Of a stretch of DNA of 64,000 nucleotides, positions 33,955 through 44,708 are shown piece by piece. The stretch is from Oscarella lobularis. Taxonomy: Eukaryota; Porifera; Homoscleromorpha; Homosclerophorida; Oscarellidae. The DNA lies in NCBI RefSeq assembly GCF_947507565.1, contig NC_089179.1:744001-808000 (forward strand), in the 5' to 3' direction. Each line of letters begins with the position of its first letter. Position 1 is the first letter of the stretch. Below the pieces are notes generated by a model. That model did no database searches and was not told the DNA's origin. It saw only the letters and a list, made by a program, of their open reading frames with translations. The position numbers were made by a program, and so were the translations under genes.

Positions 33955-35768
33955 ATGGCAGCAAAGGACGAATCGCTTAGTCTAGAAAGCCTGCTGGAGG
34001 GAAATCTTGTCGGCGAAGATCTCAAGGAAGCTCGTCGAATACTGTACGGCAAGCCAGTCGGGTAAGGCCCTCCAAATCGAGCACGCCCCGCACAAGAGCG
34101 AACGATCTTGCAACGGGACAGGACTCTCGAGCTTCCCGAAGAGGCTCATCGCATCGCTGGAGAAAGCGACTTCGAACTGGCCGGCTATAGATTCAGCGCG
34201 GCGCCGGAACAGGAGAGATCGGCGCGGATCGTTCGCATCGGCGTCGTGCAGAACCGAATCGTCTTGCCCACGTCGGCTCCGGTAGCCGAACAGGTAAGAG
34301 ACGCTCGCGAGCACAGCAGACGTTTCTCTGACGAATATTTAGCGAGCTGCAATTCACAAGCGTATTGCTCACGTGACTGACACCGCAGCAAAATGCGGCG
34401 TCAATGTGCTATGCTATCAAGAAACCTGGAGTGAGACAGCAATTGAATTGAACAGTCGGTTGAAAAAAAAATGTTTTGGGGGGGTAGCTATGCCGTTTGG
34501 GTTCTGCACGCGAGAGAAAGATCCGTGGGCCCAATTTGCCGAGTCTGCCGAAGACGGTCCGACTACAAAGCTGTGTCAAGACGTAAGGACGCGGCGCTTG
34601 TGCCACTAGATTGTCTTTTGTGTAATTCTCGTGTCACTAGATGGCAAAGAAGTATAACATGATCATCATTTCTCCGATACTTGAAAGAGACTCCTTGCAC
34701 GGTGACATACTTGCTAATACAGCAGTCGTTATTTCGAGCTCTGGCGCGGTACTGGGGAAGTCAAGAAAAAATCACATTCCTAGAGTCGGAGACTTCAATG
34801 AGGTACAAATGCATGTCATTGTGATGGAAGCTGTGCAATAGATTCGTTACTCATATAGTCAACTTATTACATGGAAGGAAACACGGGACACAAAGTGTTT
34901 CAGACGCAATTTGGTTTGCACACGTGGAAGAAAAGGAAAGGAATAATTTCAGCTTTCTTATTTTAGGCCGTATTGGGATCAACATATGTTACGGTCGTCA
35001 TCATCCTCTAAATTGGCTGATGTTTGGCCTAAATGGAGCTGAGATCGTTTTTAACCCGTCCGCAACGGTTGGAGCTCTTAGGTGAATTATTCTACGTGCA
35101 AGTTAATTAATTAATTAATTAATTTATTTATAGTGAACCCATGTGGCCCATTGAAGCTCGTAATGCTTCGATTGCTAATGGATATTTCACAGCGGCTATT
35201 AATCGCGTTGGAACGGTAGGAAGTACAAGTTTTGCTGCTGCTTAACATTTGCTCAAACTCTAAAGGAAATCTTTGAACACGAATTCACGTCAGGAGATGG
35301 AAAGCCAGGTTAGACATCATGCAAACGTATTTGTTTCTTTTAATGAACTTTTTTGTAGCTCATAAGGATTTTGGCCACTTTTACGGTAGCTTCGGTTTTT
35401 GCTTGCAAAACATAGCGTTGCTGAAGTGTGGCTATAGGATCAAGTTACGTTGCTGCACCAGACGGAAGCAGAACTCCAGTAAGATGAAGGTTTTGCTAAT
35501 TGGCATATATTTAAAATTAAATTCTCAAGGGACTATCACGTACAAGAGACGGGCTCCTAGTGGTTGAACTGGACCTAAATCTCATCCGACAAATACGGGA
35601 CAAATGGTGTTTCTCTGTGAGACGGAACGATGTCATATAAAATCTACTGTTATTGCTTTTTTCTACACATTAGATGACATCAAGACTCGATCTATATGCC
35701 AAGTCGCTGGCAAATGCAGTGTCGGCCGATTTCAAACAAGACATCGTCTACGAGCCGGGAACGCAGCC

Positions 35769-35772
<4 letters not shown>
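33955..35772 (+). CDS. UPB1: Beta-ureidopropionase (nitrilase superfamily)
   Basis: A multi-exon cytosolic enzyme of the last step of pyrimidine catabolism, hydrolysing N-carbamoyl-beta-alanine to beta-alanine, CO2 and ammonia. It is closely similar to animal UPB1 along its length: [81 protein letters not shown] and [20 protein letters not shown]. The nitrilase Glu-Lys-Cys triad is present as [14 protein letters not shown] and [12 protein letters not shown]. The stop TAG at 35770-35772 interlocks with the stop of GUCD1 on the other strand. The start is 98 nt after the UPF3 stop. Confidence 0.95.
35103..35123. repeat. TTAA tandem repeat in UPB1 intron
   Basis: Several copies of TTAA immediately upstream of the acceptor of the exon beginning with the [11 protein letters not shown] sequence. 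Confidence 0.7.
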
Positions 35773-36745
<973 letters not shown>

Positions 36746-36853
36746 GTTTATGTTGTGACTCCGCCTACATTTTCGCGCATGCTTCGAGCCTCCGCGTTTC
36801 GATAGGCGAAAATCCTTCGTAATCTTCGCAATCGGCACACTTTCCGATGCTTC
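36746..36853. promoter_or_regulatory. Bidirectional promoter GUCD1/SNRPD3
   Basis: Only 108 nt separate the start codons of two divergent genes. No TATA box is evident. Both 5' UTRs and both core promoters must fit in or overlap here. Confidence 0.6.
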
Positions 36854-37321
36854 ATGGGTTCAATTGGAATACCTGTTAAGCTTCTTCACGAAGCCGTCGG
36901 TCACATTGTGACGTTAGAGACCGATTTGGGCGAAATTTATCGCGGAAAGTTGTTCGCCGCCGAAGACAACATGAACTGCCAATTGCAGCACGTTACGGTG
37001 ACGGGAAGAGATGGTCGCGTCACGCAGCTCGAGCAAGTGTTCATACGAGGCAGCAAAGTGCGATTTCTCATTCTTCCGGACATGCTGAAAAACGCGCCGA
37101 TGTTTACGAAAGGAGCGAAGAAGAACGTCGCTCAAGCTGCAGGCAGAGGAGGTGGAAAAGCAGCTCTACTAAGAGCAAGAAGTAAGTCGCACGAGAAACG
37201 ACGATTTTGAATAATTGTATAATTGATTATTGACTATAATTTAGCTGGAAGAGGTAGAGGCAGAGGCGGACCACCTCCCATGGGCAGAGGAGGACCACCC
37301 GGGCCGCCAGGAAGGAGATAG
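36854..37321 (+). CDS. SNRPD3: Small nuclear ribonucleoprotein Sm D3
   Basis: Two exons, 36854-37181 and 37245-37321. The Sm1 motif ([21 protein letters not shown]), NMNCQL and the Sm2 motif ([21 protein letters not shown]) are almost unchanged from other eukaryotes. The tail is the expected RG-rich substrate of arginine methylation ([12 protein letters not shown]..., ending PPGRR). It is a core component of U1, U2, U4 and U5 snRNPs, binding the Sm site as part of the D3-B dimer. The length of about 134 residues is typical. The intron splits a Thr codon just before the RG tail. Confidence 0.97.
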
Positions 37322-37580
37322 AAGAACAGCAGTTATAAGAAAACGTAGAAACGAAAAGGATCGACTTTCCTTGTACTTATAAGAAGTCATTTTTTGGTTG
37401 TGCAGTAGAAGTGCAAGAAATTCCTAGCCTACTGTGATTCTTGCAGGGCGTTACGCGGTTGCCCGGGAGTTTGCCCGGGCGCGTTCGGGCGCGCTGGTCT
37501 TGTCCGGGCCTGCCACAACTTGTGTCGCGTGACTGGCAACAATCGATTGCGACGAATCTCGCTACAGTATCGCTTCGAAA

Positions 37581-38917
37581 ATGTCCGTCCTGCTATCGAT
37601 TGCCGCTATGTCGGAAACGAATAAAGGCGGTCGACCGTACATGGAGGATTACGTGGCGATTGAATTCGAACAGGACAAATGTGGCGGTCAAGGCTTCCTG
37701 GCCGTTTTCGACGGCCACGGCGGCAAGGACGCCTCGTCATTTGCTTGCAATCATCTCTGGGAGAACATAAAACGGCAGAAGGACTTTGAATCGAAGGACC
37801 CGTCGAAAGTGATCGGCGCCATTCGTCAGGCGTTTCGCGAGACGCAGAACGGAATATGGAAGGCAGTCGGTACGAAATAGAAGAAGAAAAAAGCGATGGA
37901 TCGATCGAAATAGAAGGAAAAACGCTTTTTCTCTCCTTAGACTCTTGGCCGAGCGCGCGTCCGGGCGTGTTGAGCACGGCCGGAACGACGGTTTCGGCGT
38001 GCGTGATTCGCGGCCGCGATCTCTACGTCGGTCATCTCGGCGATTCGGGCATCGTTCTCGCGAAGAAACGCGCCGACAAGGACAAACTGGTCGCCCGCTC
38101 GCTCACCGTCGATCACAAACCCGAAAGCGAATCGGAAAAGAATCGAATCGAATCGGCGGGCGGCGAAGTGAGACTGGGAAACGGGCGCGTTCATCGCGTC
38201 GTGTGGAATCGCATTCGCCAGCCCCACTGCGGTCCCGTTCTTCGCAGCACCGAACGCGAAAGCGTTCCCTTTCTCAGCGTCGCTCGCTCGCTCGGCGACT
38301 TGTGGAGCTATAACTACGAAAAGGGTCGCTACGTCGTCTCGCCCGAGCCGGACGTTTCGTTTCGGCGAATTACGCTCGAAACGGATCGCTTTCTCGTTTT
38401 CGCCTCCGACGGTCTCTGGGCCGTCATGAGTCATCAGGAAGCGGTCGATTTCGTCGCGAGGCATCGTCGCGAGAGCGACGACGTCGAAGAGGACGACGAA
38501 AACGGGTCCCGAGTCTGTAGCATGCTCGTACAAGAAGGGCTGCAACGATGGAAGAATCGATCGTCGCGAGCGGACAATATCAGCGTCATTTTAGCGTTTT
38601 TTCACAAACCGAAGAAGAATGCCGCCGTGAAAGCGGCGACAGCTACGGAACCGGAACCGGCTGGGGAGACCCAGTCATTAGAGAGGGGGATCTCTGATGA
38701 TGACGTAGTAGTTCCGCCTACTCCGCCCACTCAAGATGTCGACGTCGTTCCGCCGACCGCGACGACGACGACGACGACGTCGTCAGCTCAGAAGCGGAAA
38801 CGAAAACGAAAGTCTGCTTCGAAAAACCAGAAGAAAAGAAAAGTCGAGTTGTTGTCGTCATCGTCAATGAAGAAGATGCCGGAATTGAGCAATGGTGATG
38901 TATCAAAATTAAATTGA
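37581..38917 (+). CDS. PPM1D: PP2C-type phosphatase PPM1D / Wip1
   Basis: Two exons (37581-37869 and 37941-38917) encode 421 residues. PP2C metal-binding motifs are intact: GGRPYMEDYVAIE, FDGHGGKDAS, the TAGTTVSACVI strand, VGHLGDSG, FASDGLW and the late RADNISVI. PPM1D-specific features are VWNRIRQPHCGPVLRSTER, the PFLSVARSLGDLWSYNYEKG stretch with VVSPEPD, and LQRWKNRSSRADN. The C-terminus is Ser/Thr/Pro-rich with a poly-Thr run and a strong basic nuclear signal (KRKRKRKSASKNQKKRK). Wip1 dephosphorylates p53, ATM, Chk and p38 pathway targets in the nucleus. The vertebrate proline-rich loop insert after the first motif is missing, which makes the domain shorter. Confidence 0.93.
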
Positions 38918-39070
38918 GCTCGCAATCTTATTAAATGCAGTATTCGCGCCTGTAGGTTAGATTGTAAATCGCTAGCGGTTGATTTTTCTGCACGACTTGC
39001 TACACGTCCTTTTATTATTATTATTACTAACCCTATATATGTACTATTGTAATATTACAGATTGTGGATT

Positions 39071-39475
39071 CTAGAATCTCTTTAGACGTTTCTTGCTCGC
39101 TTTGCTGCCGACGACGATAGCGGAAATATTTGCTTGTGGGCGTGGCGACGTAAATTGAACGGCACATTCGTCGAGATTCGACGACGCAAAAAAATTGCCC
39201 TCGGCTGACGCGGGACGTTGAGGACTCGGTGTCGGACTCGCTCGTTGAAGATCGGCGAGAGGCGAGACGAAAGAGCAGTTGATCATGCCGCTCGAATAGC
39301 GCCGGGTCTCTCTCGACGTTGCGCGCGAAGCGTTCTCTTTCTTGAAGAGAAATTCGAAGCGATGCTGTTGAAGTTTCAATTGCAGGTGATGATCCTGGCA
39401 AAGGTTGTGCCACGTTCGACTGACGGCCTCCGCTCTATATGTACAGAATGCTAGCTGTTTCGAGGTACAGTACAC
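39071..39475 (-). CDS. Possible small minus-strand gene, 134-residue frame
   Basis: An open frame between PPM1D and otopetrin, antisense to both. It reads MYCTSKQLAFCTYRAEAVSR at the start and ends GSKASKKRLKRF. Composition is varied and not low-complexity. A minus-strand AATAAA (39016-39011) lies 55 nt after the stop, which supports a transcribed gene. A splice acceptor could lie near 39440, so the true start may differ. I recognise no domain. A competing minus-strand frame (39033-39413) overlaps it. Confidence 0.35.
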   Translation of the reverse strand: MYCTSKQLAFCTYRAEAVSRTWHNLCQDHHLQLKLQQHRFEFLFKKENASRATSRETRRYSSGMINCSFVSPLADLQRASPTPSPQRPASAEGNFFASSNLDECAVQFTSPRPQANISAIVVGSKASKKRLKRF

Positions 39476-39835
39476 TGCTAGCGATATCTCTCACTTGCAC
39501 AAGTCTTCTACTGTGGCGTAGCTCAGCACGATCAGTGCTATCTCTCTCGGAAGATTCGCTACGATGTCGAATCGATCGTCGTCGAGCTCTAAGCTTCTGA
39601 GTTCCTCGTGCGAGGACTCTCTCACGACGAACTCGGCCATCGCCAAATTCTACGGGTCTTTTCGTTTAGCACCCGGTCGCGGTCTTGGCCAACCTTTCGC
39701 GCCTTTTATGCCGCCGTTTTTTCGAATAACCTCCCGTATTGTTAACGTACGTGATTTCACGCGTCACAGTTTCTGTTTCGGGAGAGAGGTCAAAGTTCCT
39801 GTGATTTCATAAGATTTTCGTCATTCCACGTGTTC

Positions 39836-41626
39836 ATGGACGATAAGGCAGAGATCAAATCGCTTCTTCCGAGCGAAAGCATTGTAACAGAACGTCTTGC
39901 GAGGAGACGACGCGAAGACTACGACTTCAGCAGTCTCTTTCCGGTCGTCAGCTGCTCCGGCGCGCTGCTACCGGCGTGCTCCTTTGCTCTCACAGTCGTG
40001 CTCTCTGTGACATGGTTCTGGAATCCCTATCATAATTTCTACATGATGACTATCTACATTTATCTCATCGTACTCCTATGCATCTCCCTTTTGCTGCTAT
40101 TACTCACAGTCACGTGTCGAAACAAGTTTCGGCCAAAGATAATGCTGAAACCCGCCGGTACCTTTTTCTCGTCAAATTGGAAAATTCAAACTGCTGAAGA
40201 ACAGCAGCGAATTGCTCGCTTGACTTTGTTTTTTGCCGCCGGCGCCTTGGCCTATTCCGTTTGGAAAGTCGTCGCCGATTCGCTCTGTACTGATCCTATG
40301 GGAGCATTGAAGTGGCTGAGTCTGCTCTATGGGGTATTGAAATGCTTGTTTATTGTGTTCCTTGGAGTCTTTCTCTGTGCCTATGCAACGGGGCTTTTCT
40401 ATCGACGTTCCCCTTCCGGATTGATGCTCATTGTTATCATGAGTTGCAATGTATCTGTGTGGACTTTTGAAATGAGTGCGGCCGTCTTTGGAAACGCGGC
40501 GCAGAATCTGACGCTAGTGCATCCACTGCCTCGCTGGTTCTGTTTCGAGAGTGCTGCTCAGAAATCCTTGTTTATTGTCACACCGTATCTTTATCCGTGG
40601 GTGATGGAGTACACGTTTGTGACGACCGCGTTGCTCGCGTGGCTCTGGTACGCGTCCGGGCGCATTTTCAAGATGCAGACCAATTGGACTGAACCGGAGA
40701 ACGATTCGACGAGTTTTTCATTTAGCCACAGTACCTTAGATGATGGAAAACCGACTGGATGCACGTCAAACATTGCGAGCTGTTCTTTCTTCTCCTGCTC
40801 CTGTTTTAGACGAAGAACGAGGACTGATTGCGGCATGGTCGTGGGAATATTGTTGGCCATCCTGTTTGCTGGAATGATTTTGGTTGCTTCGATGTTGGAA
40901 AACAAATCGGCGACGCGCGCCGCTTCCCTGGGATTCTATGGCGTGCGTATTGGCACCGATTTGATTATGATGCTTTGCTGTCTTTTTACCTGTTTGGCTT
41001 TGAACCTGCTCCAGCCAACCCTACCTGAAATAAATCAACAACTGGAAAAACGTACGTATCTAAGAGAGTTGGACGAGGATGGCAACTTGACGTACTGGAG
41101 TACCCTATCCGAAGAGACGGCTCTCGTGTTTGGCGATTGGTTGACGTATATTGCGGCAACGGGTGTCGTTGCTTACGAGAGTTTTTCCTTCTATGCATCC
41201 GCTGTCACGTCTGCCAAGCATCAGGACGACCCTAGTTCGTTGAAGACTGTTAATGCTGTGACTTGCGTTGTTGCAGCTCTTCTGCAAGCGGCCGTTCTGC
41301 TGAGAAGTCGACGCTGCTTATCGACTCTCAGTCAGGTGCACAGGAAACGCACTGTCGTTCGAAACTTGCAGCAAGCTGTTCTCATTTTGGTGAGTGGAAA
41401 CGTTTGTTTGTGGGCAACAGATTCTATTTTTCAGATACAGTCAACTCAGCATTGGGCAATCGAATCCAAATTTTATTCGCGAAATTCATGGGATTTCATC
41501 ACCAATCTGTTCTATCCTCTTCAGATATTTTTTCGTTTTTATTCGTCCGTCACTCTGTTCAATTTGTGGTCTCGTTCGCGAAGATTTGACTTCTCAGACA
41601 GCAGTAACATACAATCAGTCAATTAA
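39836..41626 (+). CDS. OTOP: Otopetrin-type proton channel
   Basis: A large single-exon frame encodes 596 residues from the ATG at 39836. About twelve hydrophobic segments are seen (for example VVSCSGALLPACSFALTVVL, YIYLIVLLCISLLLLLLTV and GMVVGILLAILFAGMILVAS), in two halves separated by a hydrophilic Ser/Cys-rich loop near residues 290-325. Family hallmarks are TPYLYPWVMEYTFV after TM6, AVLILVSGNVCLWATDSIF and FYPLQIFFRFYSSVTLF at the end. Otopetrins conduct protons into cells and serve in acid sensing and biomineral formation. A second frame at 39564-39812 ([15 protein letters not shown]) may be a 5' exon or an upstream ORF; no clean splice to the main frame was found, because the only in-phase junction leaves a 21-nt intron. 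The main frame is open upstream to about 39755. Confidence 0.87.
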   Translation: MDDKAEIKSLLPSESIVTERLARRRREDYDFSSLFPVVSCSGALLPACSFALTVVLSVTWFWNPYHNFYMMTIYIYLIVLLCISLLLLLLTVTCRNKFRPKIMLKPAGTFFSSNWKIQTAEEQQRIARLTLFFAAGALAYSVWKVVADSLCTDPMGALKWLSLLYGVLKCLFIVFLGVFLCAYATGLFYRRSPSGLMLIVIMSCNVSVWTFEMSAAVFGNAAQNLTLVHPLPRWFCFESAAQKSLFIVTPYLYPWVMEYTFVTTALLAWLWYASGRIFKMQTNWTEPENDSTSFSFSHSTLDDGKPTGCTSNIASCSFFSCSCFRRRTRTDCGMVVGILLAILFAGMILVASMLENKSATRAASLGFYGVRIGTDLIMMLCCLFTCLALNLLQPTLPEINQQLEKRTYLRELDEDGNLTYWSTLSEETALVFGDWLTYIAATGVVAYESFSFYASAVTSAKHQDDPSSLKTVNAVTCVVAALLQAAVLLRSRRCLSTLSQVHRKRTVVRNLQQAVLILVSGNVCLWATDSIFQIQSTQHWAIESKFYSRNSWDFITNLFYPLQIFFRFYSSVTLFNLWSRSRRFDFSDSSNIQSVN

Positions 41627-41719
41627 ACAATTCGCGGGTAAAAACCACGTGTTATGTATCATTCATTGGCGCGAGAGAACTTATCCGGGAGTTCGGCAGG
41701 CTTTCTTCGCGTTTTTACG

Positions 41720-43704
41720 ATGTCTGCAGACGTTATCGAGTTTTCTGAGGTCTTTTCCGTGGTCAAGGGAGCCTTGGTGAGCCTCTAATGGATCTCGCGT
41801 CTCCCTATCGTCATTTCTCGCCTAGAACTCGGGTCGACTTCGCCTCCAGAAGGACAAGATCACGTTCAAGTCGAACAAAACGGGCAAAGTCGAACAGATA
41901 TCGGCCGCCGACGTGAACTCGATTCACTGGATGAAGTCGGCGCGCGGTTTCGAGATGAAAATGATGGATAAAGAAGGCCACAGCCGCAAATACATGGGCT
42001 TCAAGGAGGCAGTAAGTACAACGTATGGGGGGGAGGAGAGTCGACTTAGAAAATTTCCTCTGCTAGGACTACGAACGATTGTCTGATCACGTTTCGAAGA
42101 ACTACGCGTTGAGCTTGGACGAAATTGAGCGCTCGGTCAACGGCTGGAATTGGGGCAATGCGCGTTTCAACGGTACGTTAGAAAATCTCTCCAAATTAAT
42201 TAAATCATTAATTATTTAATTAACCGGAGCGTTTTTTTGTACTGAAATTTTTTTTCTGCTTTAGGATCGCTGATGACGTTTGAAGTTGACAAGAAACTTG
42301 CCTTTGAAATTTCCCTTTCGGACGTCGCTCAAACGACGGCCGGCAAAAACGAAGTGTCGCTTGAATTTCATCAGACCGAAGAAGCGCCCGTGTCTCTGAT
42401 GGAGATGCGATTTTTCGTACCCAATTCAGCCGACGCCGAAGTCGACGCAGTAAAGGTAAAGAACCGCTAGAAAATAGGAGAGTCGTCGCCGTAGTCTTCT
42501 TTAATTAAAAGGAATTCCATGAAAATGTCTTGGCCAAAGCAGACATTCTTCAAGTGACAGGCGACGCGATTGTGACGTTCGACGAAGTGACATTGTTGAC
42601 TCCGAGGTACGAGACCCACCCGTCGTCTTTCCTGCCGTTCATCGAGATTCTCTTTTGAACGCCAGAGGCCGATACACAATGAAAGTGTATCAGACGTTCA
42701 TGCAGCTCCACGGAAAGACGTACGATTACAAGATTCCTTTCACGACGATCGTTCGCCTATTTCTGCTGCCCCAGCAAGACAACAGGCAGATGTCTTTTGT
42801 TGTAAGGGAAAGCAGCAGCAAAAGTTAGGAGATTGTAAGCGTGCGCTTCTTCAATCAGGTCAGCCTGGATCCCCCAATTCGTCAAGGCCAGACGCGCTAT
42901 CACTTTCTCGTCTTCGCCTTTTCAACGGACGACTTGGTCGACGTTAATCTTCACTTGTCTCAGTGAGTAAAATAGCTCTATTTAATTAAAATAAAAAAAA
43001 AACACCCCGTGATGTCTCTTTCTTCTTAGGGAAGAACTCAATGAAAAGTACGGGAAACACAAGCTCGAGCAGGAAATGAGCGGTCCGATGTTCGAGATTG
43101 TGAGTCGTATTATGAAAGCGGTCGTCGGCCGAAAGATCATCGTGCCGGGCACGTTCAAGAGTCCGTCCGGCGCCCACTGCATAACGTGCTCGTTCAAAGC
43201 GTCGCCCGGTCTTCTCTATCCGCTCGAACGCGGTTTCATGTTCGTCTACAAGCCGACGATCTACGTGCGCTACGACGAAGTGACGTGCGTCAATTTCGCG
43301 CGAAGCATTACGAGCACGACCAAGTCGTTCGATTTCGAAGTGGAGGCGAAGAACGGGAACGTCTACTCGTTCGTCGGCATCGACAAGTATGGAAAATCAT
43401 GGAAAAATCGAGAGACGCGTTTCTCTAGTCCTCTATTATAATAATTTTAGAGAGGAGTATACTCGGTTATTTGATTTCGTTAACGGGAAGAGGCTTCGTA
43501 TAAAGAACAAAGGAATCAAGGCCAGTTAGGGTGGCGAGTAAGGGTGCGCGTATTTAAACGTTTTTTTTCTGCTATTAGAACCAGCCTGCTCTTGCTGCCG
43601 ACTCCGACATGTCAGGCAGCGACGACGAACATGACGCCTATTTGGCTGCCGTCAAAGCAGAGGGAGAAGAAAGAGGAAACGATGACGATTCCGGTATAGT
43701 GGTT

Positions 43705-43736
<32 letters not shown>

Positions 43737-44588
43737 ACTTATTTATAAAAAATGCTCTTTTTTAGATATGTCTTCTGATGATCAAGATTTTGTTGCTGTT
43801 AGTTCCAGTGACGTTGGATTGGAGTGAGTCGACCTATATTGCGTTTTTGGTTTGGGTTACTTCTTTTCTTTCTTGAGGTATGACTCGTCCGCATCCGAGT
43901 CGTCTGGCAGTTCTGATGGAGCTAGCGGTGGAGAAATGCGTCCCAAGAAGTCGAAATTCGAACTGAAAAAGACGCGCAAAGAAACGCCGGTGAAACCAAA
44001 GAAGAAGAAGAAAGAGCGCGAGGTAAAGAGACTCTATTTTCAGCGAGTGTACCCGATTTTTGTATTTTAGGAGAAGACGAAGGAGAAGAAGGAGAAGAAG
44101 GAAAAGGCGAAGAAGCCTCGAAAGGAGAAGAAGGCGAAGGATCCGACAAGACCAAAAAGACCTATGAGCGCCTACATGCTCTGGTTGAATGACACTCGGG
44201 AGAAGATCAAGAAGCAAAATCCGGGTGCGGCAGTCACGGAAATTGCGAAGATTGGCGGTAGTATGTGGAAGGAGATATCGCAGAGCAAGAAAGAGGTACG
44301 GCGCAATAGAAAAAGACAAAGGTCAGGTTTCTATTCGAATCTGCGCGCAGGAGTATGAAAAGAAAGCGGCGGAATTGAAGAAGAAATACCAGAGTGCAAT
44401 AAAAGAATGGGAAAGAGGAAAACGCGACAGGTTTGCTCCAAATAAATGAGCATGGCAATATAGATATACATATACTTTGCAGTCATAGTTTGCCTTCCAA
44501 GAAACCAGCGGCGTCGGCGTCGGGTGCGTACAAGAGCCAGGAATTTGTGGAAAGCAGCAGTGGCTCCTCTGGATCCGACGAAGATTAG
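41720..44588 (+). CDS. SSRP1: SSRP1, FACT complex subunit with HMG box
   Basis: A multi-exon gene starting [19 protein letters not shown]. It holds the NTD/PH region ([35 protein letters not shown]), the dimerisation part ([28 protein letters not shown]), and the double-PH middle domain ([39 protein letters not shown]). An acidic linker ([20 protein letters not shown]), a lysine-rich basic linker and one HMG box ([15 protein letters not shown], then [16 protein letters not shown]) follow, with a Ser/Asp tail ending SGSDED. FACT is the histone H2A-H2B chaperone of transcription and replication. It starts 94 nt after the otopetrin stop. A TTTC microsatellite lies in one intron. Confidence 0.95.
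43707..43739. repeat. TTTC microsatellite in SSRP1 intron
   Basis: About eight TTTC units between the GNDDDS exon and the DMSSDDQD exon. Confidence 0.85.
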
Positions 44589-44708
44589 AGAAGAGGCTAA
44601 AAGAGACTTTAGTGTAAGGTACAGTCCAATCAATAGCTTTCATCTGTAATCAGCGCACGGACGCATGCGTCGTCGCCGCCGCGTTGTCTCATCGCGAGAG
44701 AGCGCAAA

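Noticed and set aside
39511-39545. GTGGCGTAGCTCAGC resembling a tRNA A box
   Set aside because: No matching acceptor stem, anticodon arm or B box (GGTTCGANNCC) follows.
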